Of a stretch of DNA of 64,000 nucleotides, positions 22,766-34,249 are shown one piece after another. How positions within the stretch are numbered: position 1 is the first letter of the stretch; each line of letters begins with the position of its first letter. The notes beneath the pieces are model-generated. The model was given only the letters and a program-made list of their open reading frames with translations, did no database searches and was not told the origin of the DNA. Location: NCBI RefSeq assembly GCF_000321225.1, contig NW_004450324.1, positions 1,386,805 to 1,450,804 on the forward strand, in the 5' to 3' direction. Made by a program: the position numbers and the translations under genes. This DNA is from Odobenus rosmarus divergens (lineage: Eukaryota; Chordata; Mammalia; Carnivora; Odobenidae).

Positions 22766-23895
22766 TTGGGTTACCGATGGCCTGAAGAAGGAGATATGAG
22801 ATTGTATTTGAGAAGGGCCTGGCATTGTTTTATTTTTGTTTTAGTGATTGCATGTCTATTCAGTAACTGTAATACCTTTGCTTTATATTTCAGCATATAA
22901 TTTTATGTTCCCCAATAAAGAGATTAATTAAGAAGTTAAAAAAACTATCCAAAGTGGTAAGAACTGTGGGGTCTTGGGAAGTCCCTTCCCCTGCATTGGG
23001 CCTTATTTTTTTTTTTTAAATGTAAAAGGAATTAATTAGACTAAATGATCTTGGAAGACTTTCTAGTGCTAACATCCTGTAATTGTACAAAATAACTGCT
23101 TGTGAATGACATAACTACAAAAAACAAAAATCCTAGGGGTATTATTTGTTTGAGCTGTTTGTTCCCTCAAAGAAATAGGAAAAATCAAAGGAAATGAAAA
23201 AAAAGAAAAGAACTTGGGACAACAAAACCCACCGACTACGATGAAGAAATATAGATCATCTAAAATCCAGCCTGGGTAAAGTTGGCTGCTCAAGGATACA
23301 AACATGGAAAGAAAGGAATGTTTGTCACTTAATTGAAGGCAGGAGGGAAAAGAAGCCTCCACAAGAGGTCAGGTGGGGTGGCTACAAGGAAGTCAGACGC
23401 GTCAGTCTCTCTGAGTTGGAGAGATAGCAAAGGCCTTCCACCATCTCGGAGGAGGAAGGGGCTGGCATCTACATTTGCCCTCAACTTTTTCAAATGCAGG
23501 CTCTCCAGAACCAGTTCTGCTTCCACACAAAATTATGGTCTTCCCCATAAATCTTTATTTTACAGATTCATCCAAAAAGCCTCAATGGGCAGCCATACCT
23601 CACTGATGCCTTCCTTGTGATGTTCCCATTTTCCAAAAATCCTACTTATACTTTGAGGTCTACCTGAAGTCTTCAACCTCCTTGGAGCCATAAGGAATCA
23701 CACCATCCCTTTCCCTGGGTTTCTATGACACTACTATCTCCTGATTCTCCTCCTCCTTCTCTGTCCCCTCCCATTTACATCTTCCTTGACTTGACTTTTT
23801 TTCCCCATATCTGAACTTCCTAGAACTCATAATATCCCAAAAGTGCATTCAGAAAGATACCATATATGTTGTTTCCAGAATTTTACTAACAAAAA
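22766..23895. other. Anonymous non-coding sequence
   Basis: Overlapping open frames of 65-97 codons on opposite strands near 23069-23620, with no recognisable domain. Pyrimidine-rich from 23640 to 23820. No gene supported. Confidence 0.45.
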
Positions 23896-24136
23896 GCTTG
23901 GCAAACCATTGCCTGCAGCCCATCAACTGTTTTTATAAATAAAGTTTTATTGGAACACAGCCATTTATTTATGCATTGTGCATTATTTATACTCATTCAT
24001 TTATGCATTGTCTGTAGCTGCTTTTGTGCTCCAGTGGCAGAGTTGAGTAGTTGCCACACAGACCATATGATCCACAAAGCCTAAAATATTTACTATCTGG
24101 GTCTTTACAAAAAAGTTCACCAACGCTTGCTCTGAT
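23896..24136 (-). mobile_element. hAT-like MER DNA transposon, copy 1 (antisense)
   Basis: Antisense of the non-autonomous element whose sense end reads like AGCAAACTTTTTCTGTAAAG. Here one finds AATAAAGTTTTATTGGAACAC, TGTAGCTGCTTTTGTGCTCC, CTAAAATATTTACTATCTGG and TACAAAAAAGTTCACCAACG. The two ends are partly inverted (GGCAAACCATTGCC and TTCACCAACGCTTG). A short internal duplication (ATTTATGCATTGT twice) lies at 23968-24013. Exact family not assigned. A second copy is at 40328-40790. Confidence 0.8.
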
Positions 24137-24179
24137 GAATTAAGCTATTATTTCTTTGTCATCATTATCTTTATTACGT

Positions 24180-24325
24180 TTGTGTTTTCTTTCTCCAACG
24201 TGAGGCCAGAGACAATGTCTAATATTCTTTTGTGCCCATTCAAAGCACATCTCACTGCCTTATACTTTTTTGGGGTCTCAGTGAATAATGATTAGTTAAT
24301 TAATGATGAATGAATGAATGATTGA
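24180..24325 (+). mobile_element. L2 LINE 3' end fragment
   Basis: Degraded L2 terminus: TTTCTCCAACGTGAGGCCAG, GACAATGTCTAATATTCTTT and a GAATGAATGAATG-type end. Confidence 0.55.
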
Positions 24326-24454
24326 GATAGGAAAACTACCAGCTTTTATTGTTGTTGAAATAAAATTGCCTCAGGTGGAGTAATACCTTCCCCTAGCTCT
24401 CTACCTAGCATATATCTGACTCTCTCCTTTCCATCCTCCATAAACATCCAGATA

Positions 24455-24700
24455 GCACAGTGGCTGGGCAGAAGTTTAAGGTTTGCATCTGGGCTCTGCC
24501 TCTTGCAACCATGTGACCTTAAAGGGATTACTGAAGCTCTCTAGGCTTTACCTCCTAATCTGTAAAATAGTGATAACCATAGTACTTCATCACGGGGTTG
24601 GTGTGAGAAATTTTAAATAAAATAATGTATTTTAATTGCTAGCTACAGTTCCTGGGACCGTAGTAAAGAATCTAAAAATGGTTGGCAGTTGTTATTGCCT
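24455..24700 (+). mobile_element. MIR SINE
   Basis: Near-complete MIR: ATCTGGGCTCTGCCTCTTGC, CATGTGACCTTAAAGGGATT, CCTCCTAATCTGTAAAATAG, TCATCACGGGGTTGGTGTGA. Confidence 0.85.
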
Positions 24701-25005
24701 TATTGTAATTGTATCTTATTACCTTCTATCCCCCTTTCTCTACCTAATCCAAAGTCCTTTAAGAGGGATATATTTTCCCTATATTTCTCATGTTTTGAAT
24801 ACTAGGGATAGAAAATTGGAGTTCTCTTGGCAGTGAAAGAAGGGTGGAAATGTACAAATGGGTTCTTATGACTTGTCTTTTCTCTTGGCATAAAAAAGGA
24901 ACAACCATTTCTGCCTAGTGATCAATTCAGAAGCTCAATAAATGCAGTAAGTGGTTTTTAAAAAATGGTAGCCTACTAGAGGAGTGAATGAGGTATGGTC
25001 ATTTA

Positions 25006-25131
25006 CATTTTCTTTCTTTTTTAAGTAGGCTCCACACCCAGTGTGTGGGGCTTAAACTCACAACCCTGAGATCAAGACCTGAGCCAAGAGCAAGAGTTGG
25101 CTGCCCAACTGACTGAGCCACCCAGGTGCCC
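25006..25131 (-). mobile_element. Can-SINE, old short form (antisense)
   Basis: Short form without the CT-rich section: TTAAGTAGGCTCCACACCCA at the left, GACTGAGCCACCCAGGTGCC at the right. Duplication GAGGTATGGTCATTTA (24990-25005) and GAGGCATGGTCATTTA (25132-25147). Confidence 0.95.
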
Positions 25132-25339
25132 GAGGCATGGTCATTTAGAGAATGAATAGCATATTATATGCTCATATCTGATGAAAGGTAAAAGTGCAAT
25201 ATAGCTAAAATAAACATCAAGAGCAAACTTGAAGGAAAATTAAATCCCCAAAAGCCAATGGAATAGGAAAAGAGAGTAGAGTAGTATTTTACTTTTAGGA
25301 TGGCATTATTTGACAAAGTTGATCACTCCTTTTTTTAAT

Positions 25340-25800
25340 AATAATCTATGAAACCCCTTCTATGTTCCAGCTTTGTTTTGAATGCAAGGCATACATCAAT
25401 AAAAATAATCAAATAAAAATTGTGCCCTTGTGGACTTACATTTTAATGAGGAGAAAATAAGGTATAGATAATAGAATGAATGGATGAAGGGTAGAGGAAT
25501 GGATAGATAGATAGATTTTATAGCATTAGAAGGTGATAACTACTATGGAGAAAAAGGTAGAGTAAAATAATCAGAATGAGAAAAAAGCATGGAATATTGT
25601 TTGCATTTTTAAATAGGCTAGATGACCACTTTTAAATGGTCAGATGACATTTGTACAAAATTGTGAAAGATTTGGAGAGTGAATTATAGGGACACTGGAG
25701 GTAAAAATTATAAGCAGAGGAAACATACTGTGCAAATGCCCCAAGGCACGAGTATACCTGGCTTGGGCTAAAAACAGTAAGGAGGCCAATGTAAAGACAA
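25340..25800 (-). mobile_element. L2/CR1-like LINE remnant (antisense)
   Basis: GTGGACTTACATTTTAATGAG, AGAAGGTGATAACTACTATGG, TGCAAATGCCCCAAGGCACG and AACAGTAAGGAGGCCAATGT follow the order of the antisense ancient L2/CR1-like element. Contains a small (GATA)n patch at 25500-25515. Confidence 0.55.
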
Positions 25801-25809
25801 GAAATGATG

Positions 25810-26080
25810 ATAATAGAAATAAAGTAGCTGACTTCTACTGAGGCCTTACTATTCTCTGAGCAATCTTCTAAGCATTATTACATATAATCTTCAAAATAGT
25901 CACATAGTGTATAGTCCCATAGTGTAGGCAAAGTTTTTCTCCCCATTTTATAAATAAGTAAATCGATATTTTTGAAAGGTCGAATGACTTGCACAAGATT
26001 ACATAGCCAACAGCTGCTGGAGTCAGATGTGTCTGATTGCAGTGCTCATGTTCTTGGTCACTGCATTTGTTACCATAACT
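25810..26080 (-). mobile_element. MIR SINE (antisense)
   Basis: Long antisense MIR: GAGCAATCTTCTAAGCATTA, CTCCCCATTTTATAAATAAG, GAATGACTTGCACAAGATTAC, CTTGGTCACTGCATTTGTTAC. Confidence 0.85.
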
Positions 26081-26561
26081 TTGTCTTGGAGATCAAAATT
26101 GGATTAGCTCTACTCTCTTCCCCACGTGTCTAAACTGCATAATTCCTTGTGATCTTTTTGACTGGTTAACTTGTCCTTTACATGCATTTTAGTTTAAATG
26201 CAGAGTTTTAAATGTTACCTGAGGTTTTCCATGGGCCCTTTACTACCTTGCGACATTTCTGAATTCTCTTTCCCATTCTGATCTTTCAACATTTTACCAA
26301 CTTTGCCTTTGCATATAAACCAGTTCAGCTTCAGGGGGAAATCTAGACACCAGAGAGCAACCATATCCTTTTCAGACTTCTTTCTTCAGAGGTCAACTGA
26401 TGTATGATGGAGCCTCTTCAAAATACTTTTTACTTTGTGAATATAGGATTGTGGGCATTCATACAAGGAGACATTTTTACAAGTTATTTTGGTATATCCC
26501 TTCTCCTTTTTTTTCTGTATAGAGTTTTGAAGATTCACCTCAGCCTCTGACAGTATTGCTT
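26081..26561. other. Anonymous non-coding sequence
   Basis: No gene or nameable repeat. A 72-codon minus-strand frame at 26386-26604 overlaps the next SINE and is anonymous. Confidence 0.4.
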
Positions 26562-26580
26562 TAAAAATTCCTAAATTCTC

Positions 26581-26785
26581 GGGGCGCCTGGGTGGCTCAG
26601 TCATTAAGCGTCTGCCTTCAGCTTATGTCATGATCCCAGGGTCCTGGGTTCCAGCCCCACATCGGGTTCCCTGCTCAGCGGGAAGCCTGCTTCTCCCTCT
26701 CCCACTCCCCCTGCCTGTGTTCCTGCTCTCACTATCTCTCTCTCTGTCAAATAAGTAAATAAAATAAATAAATAAATAAAAATCT
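26581..26785 (+). mobile_element. Can-SINE (young arctoid form)
   Basis: Full-length and close to consensus. Long near-perfect target duplication TTAAAAATTCCTAAATTCTC at 26561-26580 and 26786-26805. Confidence 0.98.
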
Positions 26786-26805
26786 TTAAAAATTCCTAAA
26801 TTCTC

Positions 26806-27315
26806 AACTCTGCCCCCTTCTTAATCAAATGCAAAATATATTAATAACAAGGCCAGGAAATAGTACTGAAATTTTAAGTCTGTTCCCTTCTCTGTCCACT
26901 GATAAATGTTTTTCATCAGAATTCCTGAGCATCATCCTTGTCCAAATTAATTTTTTTCTCTCTTCAAAGAAAATACAAGAGGATTAAATGACTTCTTTTC
27001 CTTCTTCAATGTATATGAAATATTTTCTTCTGGTAAAAGTATGTGTCAAATTTCAAGCCAGAATGAAAGAGACAGAATGTTCATTTCCCTACTAGGTTAT
27101 AAAATTCCCGAGCTAGAAAGACAATGATCATGACAAGGAAGAAATTGATCTTTTTGCAATGCTATCTGAAGAGAAATGGAGAAAAGAGTGGAAAACTTGG
27201 ATATTTTCCCCATAAAGAATACTTAAAATTGCTTGGGTACTGGTATTCCTGGAATGGGCATTGGAGTAGATATGGGTAGAGGAAACTGAGTTTTGTGAAT
27301 ACTGTTTTTTAAAAG
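26806..27315. other. Anonymous AT-rich sequence
   Basis: No gene or nameable repeat. Confidence 0.4.
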
Positions 27316-27324
27316 AAGTTCTAG

Positions 27325-27533
27325 GGATGCCTGGGTGGCTCAGTCGGTTAAGCGTCTACCTTCGGCTCAGGTCATGATTCCAGGGTCCTGGGATCAAGTC
27401 CCACATCAGGCTGTTTGCTCAGTGTGGAGCCTGTTTCTCCCTCTGACACTCCCCCTGCTCGTGCTCCCTCCCTCTGTCTCTCTGTCTCTGATAGATAAAT
27501 AAAATCTTTAAAAAATATATTAAAAAATAAAAT
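27325..27533 (+). mobile_element. Can-SINE
   Basis: Head GGATGCCTGGGTGGCTCAGT, full CT section, A-rich tail. Duplication AAGTTCTAG at 27316-27324 and 27534-27542. Confidence 0.97.
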
Positions 27534-27855
27534 AAGTTCTAGTTTTTTAAAAATGGAAAGACTGAAGTCTACTGAGCGAAGTTTTGGAATTTATGGCATA
27601 AATTTGAATGACAGAAAGCCAAACTGCTTCCTTCAAAAGCTAGAGGTACATTTGCTTTTTAAGCGTATGGAAAAATGAGGCGTAGGGAGTAACCAAGTCC
27701 ATCTTACCATATTCCAGGTGAAAGCCAAATGGTTCTTAGATCATGACATGTAAGATAAGATGCTATCCATAGAAATGACCTAGCTGAACTCTTCATTGGG
27801 AAACCACTCAAGGTTTCTTTGCCTTCCTAAAATGACTGAAATTAGTATATGTCTG

Positions 27856-28042
27856 GGGGCGCCTGGGTGGTTCTGTTGGTTAAGTGTCTGACTCTTGATT
27901 TCAGTTCAGGGCACAATCTCAGGGTCATGAGATTGAGCCTCAAGTCGGGCTCCATGCTCAGCGCAGGGTCTGCTTGAGGATTCTCTCTCTCCCTCTCTAC
28001 CCCACGTGCATGCTCAGTCTCTCTCTAAAAATAAATAAGTAA
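27856..28042 (+). mobile_element. Can-SINE (older form)
   Basis: The head carries TTGATTTCAGTTCAGGGCAC rather than the younger CTTCGGCTCAGG. The tail is short (AAAATAAATAAGTAA). Imperfect duplication TATATGTCTG / TATATATGCCTG. Confidence 0.93.
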
Positions 28043-28079
28043 TATATATGCCTGAATAAATATACAATTTCTTCTTTTT

Positions 28080-28290
28080 TTTTCTTTCATGGAAATTTTC
28101 AAATAGATACAAAATTAGGATATTTTAATGCATCCTCAGTGCTCATCATCCAGTTTCAACTACTATCAACACACGGCCAATCTTGTTTCATCTATACTTC
28201 ATCCTCTTAACATCCTTCCATACAATTTTGAAATGTATTTAAAACAGTGTTTCATTTCATCTGTAAATACACAATTTCTTCTTATATTCA
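28080..28290 (-). mobile_element. Probable ancient L1 3' UTR fragment (antisense)
   Basis: CCAGTTTCAACTACTATCAAC, GGCCAATCTTGTTTCATCTA and TTTCATTTCATCTGTAAATA match a widespread mammalian repeat that I take to be L1M 3' UTR sequence. Family call uncertain. Confidence 0.55.
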
Positions 28291-29724
28291 AGGAGTTGTA
28301 ATCTGAAACATGCAATAAATCAAGGTTAAAAAAAAGTGTCGGAAGTCTCTCCTATGATTAAATATGCTTCCTGGTTCCCTTGGCCTACATAGCATGTAAT
28401 TTTAGCCCAAGAAGGATAAGAGCACAGTTTCAACCAAGTCTAGCAGTCCATTGGAGAAAAGTCAAGAAGCCAAAGATTCACTGTCCTATGTAACAGACAT
28501 ACATAATTATTTTTGTCCACCTAGTGTCTGAAGACCCTTCTCTGTCTTTGGAGACTTAATGTCCCTTGAGGCTTCATGGAAGACAGAGTCTATTTCCCAC
28601 TGTAGGACCTGAAAATGTAGAAGACTTTCTTTCCTGGTTCCCTTGAGTGTAGGGTCATAGCCTTAATAGATGCTTAGCCAGGAGAAACACATGCCCAGAT
28701 TTTAAAAAGGAAGTGGCTGACCCAAAGAAACAGGGACAGAGAAAGCCTGATATGGAGACAGCAGCTCTGGCAGCCATGTCCAATTCATAGGTGGGGAAGG
28801 AAGAAGAGGAGTAGAGAAGACAGTGGCAGTGATACCTCCATCTGAGTTCAGCATCTGTAGATAGAGTATGTTGATGAGTGCTCAGCAATGAAGTTGATGT
28901 AGGACTAGTATGTTAACATGGCTACGGCTGGGGTGCTAGCTGAGTTGTTTCCACAACTGCCTTTGCATGCAAAGCGGTTTCAACTCCGCTGGCCATTCTT
29001 TGAGCTACCCAATACTCTTTGACTAAATTTTTTCTGCATAATCAATGTTTCTGTTTTTGGTATCAAGAGACCTCACTGATACACCTGGTGTGTATGCAAA
29101 ACTTTAAATGAGCACCTGGAAGGGACCCTAAAACATAAAATGCATTGAAGAAGAAATGAAGAGGAGGCCGGAAATTACTCACAGGTCACTAACAAAAAAC
29201 TAATAGAAACATACCACAGAAGCAGTTTGAATAATCATGGAGCTCTTCTGATGGTGCGGTAGTTAATGTTTTTTACTGCATTCCATTTGAATGTTTAGCT
29301 TGTTAGTTTAGGTTGTTATTGCTGAATAAGGATATTCATCAAATATTTCCTAAAGTCATAAAAAAAAAAAAGAGGAAAAAGTCACCTTAAATATCCACCA
29401 GTTGGATTGGCCACATTAAGACAGACTATACTACAGCACCTGTCCCCTCCTACTGCCCACCCATTCCCCCTTCCACCACAAGTTAATGGTGAAAATTCAT
29501 ATGTGGGCTTTAGAAAAATGTCAGTGACAAAATTTTAAGTAAAAAAATCCTCAAAAACCTAACATCAAACTAGATAGAACAGCAGACCCAAGTATAGCCC
29601 CAGTTTTGAAAAGTGCATGTTTATGGAGATAGAGGTAAATATAACACAGAAGAACTCCATGATGGCTCTCAGTGGGAAGTAGGAATACAGAGAAAATTTT
29701 AGTTTTCTCATGGGCTTTGTATAT
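28291..29724. other. Anonymous sequence; possible decayed LTR-like repeat near 28960-29095
   Basis: The only patch with a repeat flavour is 28960-29095, ending GTATCAAGAGACCTCACTGATAC, which resembles an old LTR end. The remainder, including 73-77-codon minus-strand frames at 28655-28888 and 29551-29786, is anonymous. Confidence 0.4.
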
Positions 29725-29725
29725 T

Positions 29726-30223
29726 CCCTTCCAGTTGGGGCTGTAACAAATGACCACAAACTGAGTGACTTCAAACAACAACACAATTGTATTATCTTAC
29801 AATTCTGGAGATCAGAAGTCTGAAATGAGACTTACTGGGCTGCAGCGAAGATGTCAGAAGGGCTGTGTTCCTTCTAGAGGCTGCAGGGGAGTATCTGCTT
29901 CCTGCCTTTCCCATCTTGTATGCCACCTTCAGTCCTTGCATCATGACCCCTTCCTTCATCTTCTCTGTGCACCATTCCAACCTCTGGTTCCCTTGTCGTA
30001 TCTCCCTTTCTGACTTTGATCCTCTTACCTCCCTCTTTCAAGGACCTCTTTCAAGGACCTGTGTGATTACACTGAGTGCACCTGTATAATCAGGATAATC
30101 TCCCCATCTCATAAACCTTAATCATATCTGCAAAGTCCCTTTTGCCCTGAAAGATAATATATTCGTAGTTTCCAGAGACTAGGACATGAACATCTTCGGG
30201 AGAACATTATTCTATCATGCTTT
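29726..30223 (-). mobile_element. MLT1-like MaLR LTR (antisense)
   Basis: Antisense LTR: GGGGCTGTAACAAATGACCA near the left end, TTACAATTCTGGAGATCAGA, AATCTCCCCATCTCATAAAC, TCTGCAAAGTCCCTTTTGCC and ACATTATTCTATCATGC at the right. Pieces of 60-80-codon open frame here are chance. A 13-bp direct duplication (CTCTTTCAAGGAC) lies at about 30034-30059. No internal retroviral sequence adjoins. Confidence 0.85.
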
Positions 30224-32211
30224 CTAAAAGCAGTTTAATATTATTAAGAACCGTTTTTTCCCCTAGAAATCCTTGTTCTCATTAGTTTAATAGTTTATTT
30301 ATAGTGTAATTGTAAATTTCCTACACAGCCTCAACTAGAGTGTAATATTTATGCCAAATAGATTAAATGATTAGGTTTTGGTTTTGTCACTTTTTTTTTT
30401 ACAAGAATTATGTTTATTTCAAACCAAAGATACTTTTAGGAATTAATGAATTTATAGTTCTTCCTATTTCTTTTCACTCACAAGGCTTTATATTCTGCTA
30501 TAGTTACATTTTTTTTACTTGACAAAAAAGTCTTGAAAGTATTGTTCAAGATAGTTATGGTTGATGTTGAATCCATTTTCTCACCTTTTAAAGATAGGTA
30601 TTGTGCTCAGTGTCAATGACTATATGTCAACAAAGACCATTAGCAATAAAATAAATGAGGTGTTAAATTGTAAATGATAATTCATCAAAATTTAATATTC
30701 ACATTAAAGATGCATGGGTTTTGACAACTTTAAAACATGTCCCAAATGGTAGATAATAATAGAATAATCTCTAGTTCAAGTGTGCCTTGTGTTTAAAAAC
30801 AGAACTTCATGATCAATATATTTTGGTTTAACTACCTGTGAATGTTAATAATCAGGAAAGCAATGTTTTTTCCACTGTAAAAGGATCCTCAGTTGTTGTT
30901 GTTGTTATTCAGGTAATATCAAATCTGCACCTCCTGATTTATAGAATACATGATGGAAAAATACTCACTGATGATAAGCTGTACAGTTAGGGATGTTCTC
31001 TCCAAGGATGAATGTGATTAACAGGCCTAGGAAATAACCCCGCCAGGAAAACAACAACAACAACAACAACAAAACTCCCCAAAAACAAAAAAAACAGACA
31101 ACATAGCTTTCGTTTGTCAACCATCATAAAAGCAAATGACAGAAGCAATTTCTCTTTTTTTTTTTTTTACTAGGGCAACATGAATTCATGCTCATTAGAG
31201 GGTTGAGTGTGCAGTGCGCTGCAGGTGCTCTTTTGTAACATGGGAATATTAATTAAGTCTTTGTACAATATCCAGTCACTAATTACTATTTAGCTCTACC
31301 AGTTCATGTCTTGGTCTTTATGTGTTGCTGTTTTTTCCAGCCTAGCCAGCCGCCTTTGCTTGGCAGTGTTTTGCCTTTGCCTTTGCCTTGTGTGTTTGAA
31401 ACCGTTTCTCTGGTGTAGGTTATTCTCCAGCCTTCCTAGAATCTCAGCAGCATAGTGGATATTGTTTTGACTGCATTGAAATTCTGTTACAAATTTCTCT
31501 CTTCACCTCCTCCCACCACCCACCGTTTTCATGTTGTTCCCAATGGTATCTTGCCAACATTCTAGTTTCCTGGGAAACTTTATGAAGACATATTTTTTTT
31601 CTGAGCTATATAATCTTAGCAAAAATAATCATGATGTTAATAGGTAGGACTGTTATCGCTGGAAAAATGTAAGGAATGGTTTCATCCATAGGAAAGAATG
31701 TAATTGTGCAAAAGATTACTGATTCGAACATTTTTCTCCCAAGGGTGGAGAGGTTAGAGTTCTGATACATAGAGAGGTTTAATTCCTCTAAGATTGCTGC
31801 TTTATAGTTCAGGCTATCAAGGTACACTCTGGGCAACTGACCAACTGGAATGATTTCAGGGCTCTGAAAAGCTACTTGGCCCCAAATATTTCTCTGACCC
31901 ATGTTCAGAAGAACCACTTCTTAAGGGCTTTCTGGTAAAGGTTTTTTTTTTTAGGATTGGTAGCACATCTATTGGAACTAGTGAAACTTATTACCATTCA
32001 TAGTTACTTATTGGAAAATAGACACTAAAGGAATGTGAACTCATGACAGGTTATTTTTTGATGGAAAGAACAAATCAGAAGTGGTAGAGAGAAGTCTAGG
32101 AAATGCCTAGAAGGTAGCACAGGGCAAGAAGATATTTGGTGGTTCAACGTTCATCAAAGGAAAAGAGAAGTAGGAAAGTTTTAGGGGATGTTGTATAATT
32201 TTCCATATAGA
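30224..32211. other. Anonymous AT-rich sequence
   Basis: About 2 kb with no gene. It holds an (AAC)n run (31051-31072) and T-runs (30390-30399, 31153-31168). A 103-codon minus-strand frame at 31606-31917 has no recognisable domain. Confidence 0.5.
31051..31072 (+). repeat. (AAC)n microsatellite
   Basis: Seven AAC units, not attached to a recognisable SINE. Confidence 0.9.
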
Positions 32212-32365
32212 TATATTTATTCATCATTATTTCACACAGTTCTTAGTAAATATCTATTTGTTTATGGCCCAATTAAATCATTCAATGTTATATTTATTCA
32301 TCATTATTTCACACAGTTCTTAGTAAATATCTATTTGTTTATGGCCCACTTAAATCATTCAGTAT
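32212..32365 (+). repeat. 77-bp tandem duplication, two copies
   Basis: Copy one is 32212-32288 and copy two 32289-32365, directly abutting. Aligned base by base they differ at three positions (32271/32348, 32285/32362, 32287/32364), about 96% identity. The unit is AT-rich, with TTCACACAGTTCTTAGTAAA in the middle. No terminal repeats or A-tail, so it is a local duplication, not a mobile element. Confidence 0.97.
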
Positions 32366-32367
32366 CA

Positions 32368-32734
32368 GCTATATAAAAGAGTAGTTTTTCACATTTTAAA
32401 TTTAATGGCCAAAGTTTTGTCAAATAAAAGTTACACAGACTCCCCGTGTGTAAACCAAGTGAAAAGAGAGCTCTTCTGATCAAGTGTTTAGGGCTTGCTC
32501 TTCCCCACAGCACCTGGCCTGTCCTTTGTCCCCCTCTTCCCCAGTAATCCTGAGGCAGCCTCTGATTAAAGGCTGGTTGAGTAGTCAACATCCTTTGAAA
32601 TGAGGGGCGTTTATTCAATAGATTTGTGATTTGAACCATCATTTTGGGAAGAAAAATCACTCTTTGTTGAAGTTGGTGAACTTGAGGAATGGCCGATACC
32701 TCCACTTCATTAATTCATCTGCTCATTTTTTTCA
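32368..32734. other. Anonymous non-coding sequence
   Basis: Contains a 116-codon minus-strand open frame (32355-32705) without a recognisable domain; probably chance. Confidence 0.4.
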
Positions 32735-32852
32735 ACAAATATTAATGATGACCTACCATGTGCCAGACACTGTGACAAGCTCTGTAGATACAAGAGTGAC
32801 CAATGTAGACATGGTCTGTGCCTCATGGAACTTACATTTTAGTTAAGAGTCA
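32735..32852 (-). mobile_element. L2 3' end (antisense)
   Basis: Text CAACAAATATTAATGATGAC, ACCATGTGCCAGACACTGTG, CCTCATGGAACTTACATTTT matches the antisense L2 3' end. Confidence 0.7.
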
Positions 32853-33559
32853 GCTGTGTGCTGCCACATGCACTCTGAACAAATCACTTGCCCAAGATAT
32901 TCTCCATGTATCCAGGTACACTTTGCTCAAAGCATATTTTTCTATAGACATGTCTTATGACAACTTACTCATGCTGTATAAAGTCCAAAAGATTATCTAG
33001 TTGGGGCTAATACAGAAATTGGGAAGATAATTTACAATATGTTGAAAGATTGCCAAAGCATTACCCAATACCCCAAAACATTATTCTGTAGTCAAAATGT
33101 TGGGGACTAAAAGGTTTTTCCCTTCATCCATACTAATGTTTCTCAGTTTCCCCCACCAATGAAGTTCTTTGAGACGTTTAAAATTCATTCTCTGAACAAA
33201 CTCAAATATCAACAGCTCATTTCTTTTAAGCCTTTCTCTTCTCTGTCACCAGCAAATCATAGAAAAATAGAAGCCCAGGTTTCTATACTCTGTGATCTCA
33301 GCAAGTTGTCCAGAGGAGACATACTGACTGGCTTCATGGAAACCTCTGTGTGTGGTCCCCAGGGTCTACCCTTCCAGAGGCCCAAACTTTCTAGAGTTGC
33401 CAGAGTTACTACCTGCCATTTCCCCTCTCTGGTTGCCCTCCAAACTGTTCCATGTCACATCTTTTCTTTTACAACTATTTGTTGATTTTGTTTTGATAAC
33501 CCTTGAGATAGCTAGAACCAGTCTTAAATGAGGTAAGATAGGGCCAGAAAACCGACAGC
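32853..33559. other. Anonymous non-coding sequence
   Basis: Contains a 108-codon plus-strand frame at 33159-33485 with no recognised domain, no Kozak or splice support and no neighbouring exons. Confidence 0.4.
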
Positions 33560-33775
33560 ATAATAATAACTAATGTATAAATAACACTGGTTTACAACTA
33601 TTGTTCATAATTAATTTGATCTGCACAACAACACTGTAAGGAAGGTGTTTTAATGAATCCCCTCTGACAGAGGGAGAAACTGAGTATCGGAGATGTGAAT
33701 CAACCATGGTCACACAGAAAGCCTCTGAACCTAAACTCAAAACTGAGTCAAATTGGTACCCACTGTCTGCCTGCA
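33560..33775 (-). mobile_element. MIR SINE (antisense)
   Basis: GATCTGCACAACAACACTGT, AAGGAAGGTGTTTTAATGAA, GAGGGAGAAACTGAGTATCG, CCATGGTCACACAGAAAGCC in MIR order. Confidence 0.85.
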
Positions 33776-34249
33776 TTCAGGACATTTGGGATCATTCCTG
33801 GCCTCAGGCCTCCACATTTTCCCATTTTTAGACTCTTGAGAAAACTCGTTAGAAAGAAATTTTACTCTTGATGATCCTGGAAGAAGGATATGGAGTAATA
33901 AGAGTGATTTAAGAACCTCTCTCTATGAAGAGGAAGATAGCATGGTCAGTTAACAGCGTTGAGCTGCTGAATTGAATCGTGTGGCTAGACCTGTGCAAGA
34001 CCTGCCCTGCCTTCCTCTTGCCTTCTTTCTGCTCCTCAAGCACACAAAGCTCTTTCCCACCTGGTCGTCTTCATCCTGCTGCTTCTCTGCTGCCCAAGAC
34101 CTTCTCCTGGCCAGCTCATTGCCATGGCTCCCATCTCATTCAGACACCATCTCCTCGGGGAGGTCTTTTCTGTGTAAGTGACCCCATTGCTTCCTCTCCT
34201 GTCGCCTTATTGTCCTCACACTACTTGTACTCTCTGAAATTAGCTTGTT
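33776..34249. other. Anonymous, pyrimidine-rich
   Basis: 33990-34190 is CT-rich, with overlapping 69- and 102-codon frames of low complexity. No gene supported. Confidence 0.4.

Noticed and set aside
32355..32705. 116-codon minus-strand frame
   Set aside because: No recognisable motif or family; begins and ends in ordinary AT-rich DNA.
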